The position numbers and the translations under genes were made by a program. 64,000 nucleotides of DNA, taken from NCBI RefSeq assembly GCF_031127905.1, contig NZ_JARXIC010000012.1, positions 1-64,000 of the forward strand, written 5' to 3'. Under the pieces are notes generated by a model. It saw only the letters and a program-made list of their open reading frames with translations, was not told the origin of the DNA and did no database searches. Positions 55,150 through 63,700 of the stretch are shown one piece after another (the first letter of the stretch is position 1; every line of letters starts with the position of its first letter). This DNA is from Thalassobacterium sedimentorum (GTDB taxonomy: Bacteria; Verrucomicrobiota; Verrucomicrobiia; Opitutales; Coraliomargaritaceae).

Positions 55150-55911
55150 TTAAAGTTTTTGAGCGAGGTGTAGGTGCAGTTGTTTGCCGAGGGTGCGAGC
55201 CGTCGCGGCCTCGAGATCCTCATCGATGATGCAATGGTCGAAGTCGGACCATTGTGCGAAGCGCACCGGGGCCCGCTTTTCCCATTTTGAATGGTCGCAG
55301 AGTAGGATTGCGTTCTCGCTGGCGCGCATGGCCTGTTGTTTGATGGAGGCTTCGTGTGTCTCTGTTGTGAAAGCCCCACGATATGTGTCGATGGCGCTGG
55401 CTCCGATGATTGAGTAATCAAAGTGCAGGTTTTCCAGCCAGTTTAATGGGGTCGAACCAATCAGAGCGCGTGAGACGGCACGTAGTGAGCCCCCAATCAC
55501 TGTGACGTTCGCATTGTAGTTGCAGGCTTCGACCACGATTGGGATCGAGTTAGTAAAAATATGGCAATCGTTTCGGCGCAGTAGTCGCCGAGCCAGTTCC
55601 AAGCAGGTAGTGCCTGAATCGATATATACTGAAGTATTACTGGAAATCAGATCAAGTGCGCAGGCTGCGATGGCTCGCTTTCCTTCCGGCGCTGACAGTG
55701 TTTTTTCGATGAAGGATGCCTCATGTAATGCTTCGGGGCGAAGGAGTGCGCCGCCATGGGTGCGCACCACCTTGCCGCGTTCGACAAGTTCCGATAGGTC
55801 GCGGCGTAGTGTTGCCTCCGAGACCCCGAGTTCGTGCATTAAGGTCGCCGATTTGCATTCAACCTCTGCGGAAAGTAGAGATAGTATACGCTGATGTCGT
55901 GGGTTGTTCAT
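55150..55911 (-). CDS. DeoR-family regulator (operon 1)
   Basis: A 253-residue repressor and first gene of the aldolase/ALDH/isomerase/kinase operon. The N-terminal winged helix has LLSAEVECKSATLMHELGVS and EATLRRDLSELVERGKVVRT, the C-terminal half is the DeoR sensor (VYIDSGTTCLELARRLL, ENAILLCDHSKW), which binds a sugar phosphate. Only 2 bp separate it from the aldolase gene, so it is likely autoregulated with its operon. Confidence 0.92.
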   Translation of the reverse strand: MNNPRHQRILSLLSAEVECKSATLMHELGVSEATLRRDLSELVERGKVVRTHGGALLRPEALHEASFIEKTLSAPEGKRAIAACALDLISSNTSVYIDSGTTCLELARRLLRRNDCHIFTNSIPIVVEACNYNANVTVIGGSLRAVSRALIGSTPLNWLENLHFDYSIIGASAIDTYRGAFTTETHEASIKQQAMRASENAILLCDHSKWEKRAPVRFAQWSDFDHCIIDEDLEAATARTLGKQLHLHLAQKL

Positions 55912-55978
55912 TTTTAGGATGAACGTTTTTGACTGAATCGGTCATGCTGTCGAGCGTTTTTGTTGTGGGAAGTACATG

Positions 55979-56012
55979 CACAAGCGAAGGCGAGTACTCG
56001 CCTTCGCTTGTG
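55979..56012. terminator. 34-bp perfect palindrome
   Basis: CACAAGCGAAGGCGAG followed by TA and the full complement, giving 16-bp arms with a 2-bp centre. It sits between the DUF4432 gene (ending at 56081 on the minus strand) and the DeoR gene, so it probably ends operon 2. No T-run follows on the minus strand; a REP-like structure is the alternative. Confidence 0.6.
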
Positions 56013-56080
56013 AGCTCTGAGAGCTGATACAAGAGCCCGCTTTCCCCGTGAGCTCTCAGCATCCAAAATAAGCGGATTGA

Positions 56081-57253
56081 TTATCCGGAAAAGCTGCTAA
56101 GTGGTTGTGGATGTACGGTCCCTTGCGCAGTTTTCTGAAGAGTTTGGATTTCCGTTTCAACAGCTGTGACTGCTTCCTTAGTATCCAAGGCTTCGATTGT
56201 GATATTTGTGGTGCGCGACTCGCCTCCGGCTAAGCTGAGAACGCGGCCTTGCTCTCTTTCAAATCGGCGGGAGTTCGGGTAATTAGTCGCTGGTTCCAGG
56301 CCTGTCACATAGCCATCCGCTTCGCCTGCTGTATTTTTCCATAGCGTGAAGCAAGGAAAGTCTTTCAGCGAGAAACGCAGGAGCGATGCTTGATCACCTG
56401 TGGCGTTGCGTAGCATGGTGATGGTATTTTGAGCATCGTCCTTGCCTGCCAGTTCGTAGAGATATGCTTGTTCGACAAAACCGATCTCAGGAGCGGCGTA
56501 TGTATCGAAGCTAGTGATACCCTCGGTCGAGCGTGGATCGCGAGGAGCGACTTGTTTGAATGGCGCGACCAGGCGTGCATCTTTCTCTAGTAGTGGAGCT
56601 CCGTAGTTAATGTGGTAGAGCATTTGGTGCTCCTGAGGGTTATTACCGAGGTTCGTAACCGTGTCGGTGATACGCATTGCTCCGGAGCCAAACTCGGTGC
56701 GGATCTCGGTATTGAGGCGCAGGGCGGGACCAAACATCATGGATTCGTCAACTTCACCACGAAGGATGATCGCCTCGTCAGTGACTTCGATACTGACCGC
56801 GCGGGCGGGCACGTTGGCGATGTTGCCATGTAGTGTGAGTGGCACTTCAAACTCGTTGCCACTGTAGTCGAGTACGGTGTCCATGCCCGGGGCCCCCATG
56901 CTATTGAGGCCACAACGTACGAACCATTCATTGAAGCCTTTGAGCCAACCGAGGCCGCCGCGATCCTGCAGGTTAATAAAGGCGGGGTTGACGGGATCTT
57001 TGACGGGTGAATTCCAGCCGAGTTCAACGTCGCCCGATTGTCCTTTCCAGATGCCCATGCCGCGAGTGGGCAGAACGGCGAAGGAGAGCTTGCCATTGTT
57101 GATTTCGACGACTTGGACGCCCTCTTGTAGGCCGCCGCGTAAGGTATAGCTATTTACAGACCATTTTGTGCGACTTTCGCCTTTAAGTTGAACGGCTTTG
57201 AATCCTTCGCTAGATTGAGGGTCCAAGAGGGGCAGTTTATAAAGTGTTTTCAT
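56081..57253 (-). CDS. DUF4432 aldose-epimerase-like protein
   Basis: A 390-residue protein of the DUF4432 group, related to aldose 1-epimerases (galactose mutarotase fold). VVEINNGKLSFAVLPTRGMG and GDVELGWNSPVKDPVNPAFI open the fold, with GGLGWLKGFNEWFVRCGLNS, LHGNIANVPARAVSIEV (His) and HQMLYHINYGAPLL (His) carrying the putative catalytic residues. The family frequently accompanies sugar cluster genes in PVC bacteria and may interconvert sugar anomers. It is the last gene of operon 2, 25 bp after the second PfkB-like kinase. Confidence 0.82.
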   Translation of the reverse strand: MKTLYKLPLLDPQSSEGFKAVQLKGESRTKWSVNSYTLRGGLQEGVQVVEINNGKLSFAVLPTRGMGIWKGQSGDVELGWNSPVKDPVNPAFINLQDRGGLGWLKGFNEWFVRCGLNSMGAPGMDTVLDYSGNEFEVPLTLHGNIANVPARAVSIEVTDEAIILRGEVDESMMFGPALRLNTEIRTEFGSGAMRITDTVTNLGNNPQEHQMLYHINYGAPLLEKDARLVAPFKQVAPRDPRSTEGITSFDTYAAPEIGFVEQAYLYELAGKDDAQNTITMLRNATGDQASLLRFSLKDFPCFTLWKNTAGEADGYVTGLEPATNYPNSRRFEREQGRVLSLAGGESRTTNITIEALDTKEAVTAVETEIQTLQKTAQGTVHPQPLSSFSG

Positions 57254-57278
57254 AATCGTTTCCTATGTTGGGTGCTTC

Positions 57279-58376
57279 CTATTTATCTGAGGCTTTTTCG
57301 ATTTGAGCGATCAGCTCTTCTTTGGTCGGGCCTGTGGCGTGGGTGACAAAGAAGGCAGTGGCTGCGTTGGCCATGACTAGACGCTCTTTGATTGGGAGAT
57401 CTCCCAAGGACGCACACATGTAGCCACCGTTGAAGCTGTCGCCAGCACCAGCGGAGCGAATCACATTTGTTTGACGCTCCTGTATGGCATAGGCTTCGCC
57501 ATCTGCGGCGCTGGAGGCTGCTGCGAATTCGGGGGTATGTACGACCAGTTCGTCGAAGCCGATCTTTTCGCGTGCGATTTTTAAGCTGGCTCCGATTGTT
57601 GCGGGGTTGAGTTCCGGGCGTTCGATACCGATTCTTGAGCACAGTTCCAATACCTCGTGCTCGTTGAGGCTAAAGGTCATGGGGATCTTGCTGTTATAGG
57701 ACTCGATCAGTTTGAGTGACTTAACGAAGGACTCACTGGATTTTTTCTTGATATCAGCGAAGTCAAAAAACATGCGCCGCGGTGGCGTGAGTGTTTCATA
57801 CTGCTTCATGAATCCTTGGAAGAATCCGTCAAAGTCGGCGGTGAGGGACCAGTAGCCGAGGCCTAAAAGATCTACGTCGGAGAATAATTCTTTGAGCTGT
57901 TCTTGGCTGAAGTGCTGTTCAAAGTCTGCCCAAGTGAGACTGGAGACCGCTTCGAGGTTGGTCATCAGTAATTTTCCATCGCCAAACTCGATGGCAATTG
58001 TCAATGCGGGGTCTCCGAGTGAGTGCAGTTCACAGATGGCTTCAAATTCTGCAAATGCCGGATCGATATTGGCTTTGCCATACAGGCCGGGCAGGCGAGG
58101 TTTGAGACCTAATATCGCAGCGATACGCCCTGAATTGATCCCGAATCCGCCTTCGCAGCGGCGTTTAGGGACGAGTTCGACGCCCACGCCTCCGTCGGCA
58201 CGATCGACCAGCAGTTCGCCGAATTGTTTTAAATGTTCAATTGCAGTAAATTCGGTCAGACTTTTGCGCTCTTCGACGATCTCGTAGGTTTCGTCGACGA
58301 AACCGTCGCATCCGAGCAACACGTTTCCGCTGAGGTTGTTAAGATATTCGGCGTATTTCTGTATATCACTGTTCAT
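57279..58376 (-). CDS. PfkB-like sugar kinase (paralogue 2)
   Basis: A 365-residue kinase homologous to the one at 50879: NVLLGCDGFVDETYEIVEER near the start and SAGAGDSFNGGYMCA near residue 311 (catalytic Asp in GAGD). RMFFDFADIKKKS is the central strand and DELVVHTPEFAAASS precedes the active site. It is downstream of lutC by 109 bp and upstream of the DUF4432 gene. Having two such kinases, one per operon, suggests two different ketose substrates. Confidence 0.8.
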   Translation of the reverse strand: MNSDIQKYAEYLNNLSGNVLLGCDGFVDETYEIVEERKSLTEFTAIEHLKQFGELLVDRADGGVGVELVPKRRCEGGFGINSGRIAAILGLKPRLPGLYGKANIDPAFAEFEAICELHSLGDPALTIAIEFGDGKLLMTNLEAVSSLTWADFEQHFSQEQLKELFSDVDLLGLGYWSLTADFDGFFQGFMKQYETLTPPRRMFFDFADIKKKSSESFVKSLKLIESYNSKIPMTFSLNEHEVLELCSRIGIERPELNPATIGASLKIAREKIGFDELVVHTPEFAAASSAADGEAYAIQERQTNVIRSAGAGDSFNGGYMCASLGDLPIKERLVMANAATAFFVTHATGPTKEELIAQIEKASDK

Positions 58377-58446
58377 AGTACTCTCCTGTTGGATGTTTAG
58401 TTACTTGTTTTCTATTGGTAGAAAAGGGGGATGGTTAGTAACTGGG

Positions 58447-58489
58447 CTGTGGTAGTCAGCAGAGGATGAGTCGAACCTGTGGTAGTCAG
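58447..58489 (-). repeat. 13-bp direct repeat around the lutC stop
   Basis: CTGTGGTAGTCAG occurs at 58447-58459 and again at 58477-58489, 30 bp apart; the second copy contains the lutC stop codon. Perhaps a small slippage duplication. Confidence 0.6.
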
Positions 58490-59094
58490 GGCAATACGAG
58501 CGCAATTTGAATGCCGGGCCCGTGTACACCTTCGATCAGGATGCCTTCTACGTCGGCTGTTTTGGAAGGGCCGGTCGCAAAGATGATCGACGGATCGTCG
58601 CCAAAGCGTTCGATGGCAGCGGGAATGTTGGGAACGATGTCAGCTTCCTTGAGCACGGCGATATGAATCCATGGTGCTAGAGCGCCGAGGCGAGCGGAGG
58701 TCTGCGTGTCCTTCAGCATGATGGTACCGCTTTCAGCGATGCCAGCACTGCCTTTAGTGATGCCAAAGGCATAATCATTGATCTTCGCATGGTCGAACTC
58801 GGTGTCGAATGCGATAGCTTCGCTGCCCTCGAAGAGAGCGGCGAGTGCAGGATCGCAATAGCCGTAAGTGCTGCCTTCTTTGACGAGGAATGCGATGAGG
58901 GCATCGACTTGGTCGAAAAAGCGGCTGCTGGCAAACGTAAGCTTGTCGGCAAACTGTGCAGTTAAACTATCAAACTCGCCGGAAGGATTACAGATTACCA
59001 GGGATGGGTCCCAATCAGGTTTGGCTGTGCGTTCGGGCAATGGATCGAGTGCCGCACGTATGGCGGAAAAGATTTTTTCTCTATCAGAACTCAT
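58486..59094 (-). CDS. lutC: Lactate utilization protein C
   Basis: A 202-residue LUD-domain (DUF162) protein of the L-lactate oxidation complex. Start MSSDREKIF at 59094 lies inside the end of lutB; the frame's upstream ATG (59136) adds residues with no support. KINDYAFGITKGSAGIAESG and TIMLKDTQTSARLGALAPWI are the family core, with GDDPSIIFATGPSKTADVEG and ILIEGVHGPG closing. LutABC together oxidise lactate to pyruvate. Confidence 0.9.
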   Translation of the reverse strand: MSSDREKIFSAIRAALDPLPERTAKPDWDPSLVICNPSGEFDSLTAQFADKLTFASSRFFDQVDALIAFLVKEGSTYGYCDPALAALFEGSEAIAFDTEFDHAKINDYAFGITKGSAGIAESGTIMLKDTQTSARLGALAPWIHIAVLKEADIVPNIPAAIERFGDDPSIIFATGPSKTADVEGILIEGVHGPGIQIALVLP

Positions 59095-59101
59095 GGTGAA
59101 A

Positions 59102-60493
59102 TTACTTTCTATTTTTAAACCATTTACGGAATTCACCGCCTTGGAATTTAGGCAGTTTACGAGCGCCTTGCCAGGATTTAGCGGAAGGGTGGGGCACTAA
59201 TTCGGTAGGAATATAGTTCATGGTATGCCCCATCGACAGTGCTGTTTTCCACATGGTTGGTTGCGAGCAGAGTGTCGCCCACATCACCAGTGAAGGGGTG
59301 CCCTTCATTGCTTCTTTGGCTCCTTCGCGCTTCGCTTTGTCGCGCAGGCGCAGTAACAGATCGGGAATGGGAATGTTGACTGGGCAGACTTCATTACACG
59401 CGCCGCAGAGACTGGAGGCTTTGGGCAAGTCGGCTAGTTCAGGGAAGCGATTACCAGCGAGTAATGGGCTGAGCACCGCGCCGACAGGACCTGGATAGAC
59501 GCTGCGGTAGGCGTGTCCACCTGACTGACGATAGATGGGGCACACATTCAGGCAGGCTCCGCAGCGAATGCAGCGCAAGATTTCCCGACAGTCGCTGGCC
59601 AATACTTCGGTGCGACGATTGTCGACGAAGATGACGTGCATCTGTTCAGGACCATGAGGTTGACCGGGATGCTTGGGGCCTTTGATAAATTGATTATAAA
59701 CAGTCAACTGTTGACCGGTGCCGGAGCGCCCGATCAGGTTCAAGAAAAGGCCAAGGTCACGGTCGGTAGGCACTAGCTTTTCAATGCCGATCACTGCGAT
59801 GTGAATTTTGTTGGCCGCCATACAGAAGCGTGCGTTGCCTTCGTTTGTTACCAAGACAATGCGTCCACTTTCGGCGGAGACGAAATTGCCGCCAGTGAGG
59901 CCGACATCAGCGTCGATGTATTTTTGACGCAGGTGCTTGCGTGCGCGGCGTGTGATGGTTTCCGGATCGTCATTGTAGTCGCCGAGGCCTTCGCGCTCAA
60001 AGCTCTTGGCGATACCGCGGCGGTTCTTGTGCACGATGGGCGTGACAATGTGAGAAGGGTGGTCGTCGTCGATTTGTAGAATGAATTCGCCGAGGTCGGT
60101 TTCGATGACTTCTTTGCCATTCTTCTCGAGAAACTTCAGCATGTGCGTCTCTTCAGTCAGCATGCTCTTGGACTTTACCATGCTGTGTGCGCCTGCCTCG
60201 TTCATGATGCTGAGTACCTTGGCATTGACGGCATCGTCATCAACTGCGAAGTGTACCTGAGCTCCGTTGCGTTTGAACGAGGCTTCGGCTTGTTCTAGAT
60301 AGGTGTCTAGATGTTCGAGTGTGTGTTGTTTGACCAAGCCTGCAGTCTCACGCAGCTTATCCGGATCGTCGTAGTCCCGTTGGAGCGTGGCATAGCGGCG
60401 TTCAGACTTGAGCTTTGCGCCCATGAAGTTGGAGTCGTGGACCTCGGAGTCGAGGTCGCGCGCGGTGCGGTCGATTTGTTGCTGAGTCTTCAT
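59102..60493 (-). CDS. lutB: Lactate utilization protein B, iron-sulfur
   Basis: A 463-residue protein with the LUD domain and two 4Fe-4S clusters: CIRCGACLNVCPIYRQSGG (near 310) and CGACNEVCPVNIPIPDLL (near 365). GIEKLVPTDRDLGLFLNLIG is the DUF162 part. It is the electron-transfer component of LutABC. Three bases separate it from lutA. Confidence 0.93.
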   Translation of the reverse strand: MKTQQQIDRTARDLDSEVHDSNFMGAKLKSERRYATLQRDYDDPDKLRETAGLVKQHTLEHLDTYLEQAEASFKRNGAQVHFAVDDDAVNAKVLSIMNEAGAHSMVKSKSMLTEETHMLKFLEKNGKEVIETDLGEFILQIDDDHPSHIVTPIVHKNRRGIAKSFEREGLGDYNDDPETITRRARKHLRQKYIDADVGLTGGNFVSAESGRIVLVTNEGNARFCMAANKIHIAVIGIEKLVPTDRDLGLFLNLIGRSGTGQQLTVYNQFIKGPKHPGQPHGPEQMHVIFVDNRRTEVLASDCREILRCIRCGACLNVCPIYRQSGGHAYRSVYPGPVGAVLSPLLAGNRFPELADLPKASSLCGACNEVCPVNIPIPDLLLRLRDKAKREGAKEAMKGTPSLVMWATLCSQPTMWKTALSMGHTMNYIPTELVPHPSAKSWQGARKLPKFQGGEFRKWFKNRK

Positions 60494-60496
60494 GGC

Positions 60497-61270
60497 TTAG
60501 ATTTTACCGGCGTTCTTTAAGGAGTCGCGGAGGATTTGAGCGACGTGCATACGCTTCTGTGGGAAGCCTTGTTTTTCCATCATACCACCGAAGTGCATCA
60601 TGCAGCCCATGTCAGCTGCGGCGACGATATCGGGTTTGCAGGCGGTGAGTTTCTCAATTTTGAGCGTGCCCATGCTGTTGGAGATATTGGGAAAACTGAC
60701 CGCGAAGGTGCCGCCGAAACCGCAGCACTGTTCGGTTTCGTCGATCGGTTCTACCGTGAGACCCTCGATGGTGTTCAAGAGCGTGGCCATCGCCTCAGGG
60801 CTACGTGAGCCGCGTAGGTGACAACTTCGGTGCACTGTAATCTTCGCGTCAAACTTGCCGGGCCATTCTGTGACGCCGAGGCCGAACACGATAAAGTCGA
60901 GCAGTTCCCAGGTGCGATTGGCGAGCGCTTGAATATCGGGGAGATCGGCTTCTTTTTCGAATTCAAGCGGGGCCCCATGGTAAATCATGGCGGCGCAAGA
61001 GCCCGATGGAATCACGATCGGTTTATCGCCGGCAAAGACTTTTGCGGTATGGCGAACGACCTTGCGAGAGCTAGCCCAATCCCCCGCATTGAATGCAGGT
61101 TGCCCACAGCAGGTCTGGCCATCCGGGAGCTCGATGTCGCATCCGAGGAACTCGAGCACTTCAACAGTGGCTTGTGCGACGTCTGCGTAAAAAGCATCGC
61201 ACAGGCAGGTCGACATCAATTGAATCGACTTGCCCGTGGGGCGATTGGAGGGGGTGTGGAGCATGCTCAT
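60497..61270 (-). CDS. lutA: Lactate utilization protein A
   Basis: A 257-residue protein made of two CCG (cysteine-rich, heterodisulfide-type) domains: LPDGQTCCGQPAFNAG and ETEQCCGFGGTFAVSF. Third subunit of LutABC. The preceding short stretch MSMLHTPSNRPTGKSIQ is a normal start. Gene order lutA-lutB-lutC downstream of a RhaB-type kinase links lactate oxidation to deoxysugar breakdown, since lactaldehyde gives lactate. Confidence 0.92.
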   Translation of the reverse strand: MSMLHTPSNRPTGKSIQLMSTCLCDAFYADVAQATVEVLEFLGCDIELPDGQTCCGQPAFNAGDWASSRKVVRHTAKVFAGDKPIVIPSGSCAAMIYHGAPLEFEKEADLPDIQALANRTWELLDFIVFGLGVTEWPGKFDAKITVHRSCHLRGSRSPEAMATLLNTIEGLTVEPIDETEQCCGFGGTFAVSFPNISNSMGTLKIEKLTACKPDIVAAADMGCMMHFGGMMEKQGFPQKRMHVAQILRDSLKNAGKI

Positions 61271-61305
61271 ATTTCTATATAATGTTCAAACGTGGATATT
61301 GGGCA

Positions 61306-62778
61306 CTAAAGTGCTGCAAATCTCTCTTTGGCGCCGTCCCAGGCGGCACTGTCTTCTGGCTGATAGATTTGGGTGGGGAAGGATTGGTCGACGATCGTAC
61401 GTCCTTCATTAAGTGTGTTAATGGTGCCGTCTGCGAGCATTTGTGCCATTATATTGCCTAATCCGGTCGCTTCGACTGGGCCGGCTTTGACCGTCGCACC
61501 GATCGCACAGGCGGTGAATTGATTGAGTAGCTTATCTTGGCAGCCGCCTCCTACGATGTGTAGGCAATCGGGAGTTTCGTGGGCGTAGTGACTGAGCTTG
61601 CTCCATATTTCGGCGTAGCGCAGGGCGAGACTTTCGTAGATGCAGCGAATGACTTCGCCCGGTGTTTCGGGCACTTGCTGTTTGGTTTCGCGGCAAAATG
61701 CCTGAATCTTTTCTGGCATGCGGCCGGCTTCAGCGAAGCATGGGGCGTCGGGATTGATTAGGGAGCGAAAGGGGGTGACTTTTTCAGCGAGGCCTGCCAT
61801 TTCGGCATAACCATAGTCGTGCCCGTTGTTGAGCCAATAGCGGCGTGATTCCTGAATGAGCCAGAGGCCACAGATGTTCTTCAAGAAGCGCACGGTGCCG
61901 TTGACTCCGATTTCATTGGTAAAGGCATCGGCGAAAGACTGTTCCGATATAATTGGCTCGGCCAATTCCAGCCCCATTAGTGACCACGTGCCACTACTGA
62001 GGAATGCGGGTGTCTTGGCTTGGCTGGGGACCGCCGCAACTGCGCTAGCAGTATCATGTCCACCGACGGTAACGACTTTGAGTTTTTTTAGACCAGTGTA
62101 ATCTTGCACGCTGGTGCGTAACTGCCCGAGACTATCGCTTGCATCACTGATTTTCTTGAAGAGTTGCTTTGGTAAGTTGAGGCGTTCGATTAGTGAGTAA
62201 TCCCAGTCTTTCTTGGTTGGGTTATATAGCTGTGTGGTGCTGACGATGCTACGCTCTTGCGTCTTTTGACCGGTCAGCCAGTAGCCGAGTAAGTCAGGGA
62301 TAAATAGTAGGTCTTCGGCGATGTTGATGGCTGGATTCCGCTTTTCAACCTCAGAGAGTAATTGAAAGATGGAATTAAAAAACATGAATTGGATGCCGGT
62401 GGCTTCATAAATTTCTTTCTTCGATACCTTCTCAAAGGCGGACGCCATCATGCCGTCGGTGCGGTTGTCACGATATTGGTAAGGCGTTCCGATCAGGCGG
62501 CCGTCAGCGTCCAGAAGGCCATAATCGACGCCCCAAGTGTCAATGCCTACACTGATTGGTCGATTGCGGTATTTCTTTGCAGCTGCCTTCAGGCCATCAA
62601 GTATATTTTGGTAGAGGTCTGTAATGTTCCAATGCCAGCCGTCAGGTAACTCGATTGGTTTATTTTCGAAACGGTTTAGCTCGTGGAGTTCGATGCGTTG
62701 ACCGTCAAATTCTCCAGCAAGGACGCGTCCGCTGCCGGCCCCGAGGTCGACGGCGAGATAGATTTTTTTCTCTGACAT
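61306..62778 (-). CDS. rhaB: Rhamnulokinase-type FGGY kinase
   Basis: A 490-residue FGGY kinase. The start at 62778 gives MSEKKIYLAVDLGAGSGRVL with the phosphate loop; 67 upstream codons in the frame have no family match. The RhaB signature TPFRSLINPDAPCFAEAGRM, GEVIRCIYESLALRYAEIWS and DCLHIVGGGCQDKLLNQFTA is present. RhaB phosphorylates L-rhamnulose, and close relatives phosphorylate L-fuculose, so the true substrate may be either. It lies 35 bp before lutA and 58 bp after the DeoR gene. Confidence 0.9.
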   Translation of the reverse strand: MSEKKIYLAVDLGAGSGRVLAGEFDGQRIELHELNRFENKPIELPDGWHWNITDLYQNILDGLKAAAKKYRNRPISVGIDTWGVDYGLLDADGRLIGTPYQYRDNRTDGMMASAFEKVSKKEIYEATGIQFMFFNSIFQLLSEVEKRNPAINIAEDLLFIPDLLGYWLTGQKTQERSIVSTTQLYNPTKKDWDYSLIERLNLPKQLFKKISDASDSLGQLRTSVQDYTGLKKLKVVTVGGHDTASAVAAVPSQAKTPAFLSSGTWSLMGLELAEPIISEQSFADAFTNEIGVNGTVRFLKNICGLWLIQESRRYWLNNGHDYGYAEMAGLAEKVTPFRSLINPDAPCFAEAGRMPEKIQAFCRETKQQVPETPGEVIRCIYESLALRYAEIWSKLSHYAHETPDCLHIVGGGCQDKLLNQFTACAIGATVKAGPVEATGLGNIMAQMLADGTINTLNEGRTIVDQSFPTQIYQPEDSAAWDGAKERFAAL

Positions 62779-62836
62779 GTTAGTGTGATGTATCGTTTGG
62801 CAGTTGTGGGTAGCTTTGGACCGCAATTGTGAGTGT

Positions 62837-63595
62837 TTAGGCAATTGTAACAGTGCAACCTTGCGTACGAAGGGCTTGGATGAATTGCGGGTTGGCATCT
62901 CCATCGGTAATGATTTCGGAGATGTCATGTAGATTCGCGAAGAAATATTCGGAGCTCTTGTTGAGTTTAGTTGAATCAACGAGCAGTACGGTTTGCTGCG
63001 CCATTGTTATTAGGCTTTCTTTGAATACTGCTTGCTGTTCAAAGCCTTCGGATGGGCCGCGATTGATGTCGAGTCCAATGCAGGATACAAAGGCGCAGCT
63101 GATGTTATGTCGACGTAGCATATTATAACTGTCGCCGCTAATAAAGGTCTGTGTTTTTGAATGATAGTTGCCGCCTGTGGAGATTAGGTCGATTTGTTCC
63201 ATCCCAACCAGCTGGTCGATCACAGCATAGGCATTCGTTAGTACGCGGTAGGGGAGGTCGGGGAGCATCGTTACTAGTTGAAAGCTAGTCGTGCTACTGT
63301 CGAAGGCGTAGGTCTGTCCTGGTTGAATTCGTTCCAGTGCCGCTTTGGCGATGGCATCCTTTTTCGCAACTTCCAGTAAGCGTCGTTCCGTAAAGGATTG
63401 AAGCTTCGGGCGGCCGTTGAGACTGCTGGCGCCGCCATGCACTCGGCTTAACTGCTGGTTCTCAGCCAGAACTTGCAGGTCGCGGCGGATTGTTTCGTCG
63501 GTCACTTGAAACTCTTCTGCCAAGTCGATTGTACGTACGGTGCCGCGTTCTTCTAGGAGCGTGAGTATTTGCTGTTGGCGTTCGGGGGCGAGCAT
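62837..63595 (-). CDS. DeoR-family regulator (operon 2)
   Basis: A 252-residue repressor, first gene of the rhaB-lutABC-kinase-epimerase operon. Winged-helix start ERQQQILTLLEERGTVRTID with VTDETIRRDLQVLAENQQLS, and a sensor domain with TYAFDSSTTSFQLVTM and MAQQTVLLVDSTKLNKSSEY. Divergent to pduL, so the 105-bp spacer probably carries its operator for both directions. Paralogue of the regulator at 55150. Confidence 0.92.
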   Translation of the reverse strand: MLAPERQQQILTLLEERGTVRTIDLAEEFQVTDETIRRDLQVLAENQQLSRVHGGASSLNGRPKLQSFTERRLLEVAKKDAIAKAALERIQPGQTYAFDSSTTSFQLVTMLPDLPYRVLTNAYAVIDQLVGMEQIDLISTGGNYHSKTQTFISGDSYNMLRRHNISCAFVSCIGLDINRGPSEGFEQQAVFKESLITMAQQTVLLVDSTKLNKSSEYFFANLHDISEIITDGDANPQFIQALRTQGCTVTIA

Positions 63596-63700
63596 GGTTG
63601 TTAATTTTTGTTTTATTTGGGAAAATGCAAGAAATATGTTGACTTATGTGGGTAAAAAGTGGATTTCTAGCTTAAATTCCAACTTTATAAAGATATTTGT

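Noticed and set aside
62779-62979. 67-codon N-terminal extension of the RhaB-type kinase
   Set aside because: It has no family match and covers the tail of the DeoR gene; the phosphate loop normally lies within ten residues of the start, so 62778 is used.
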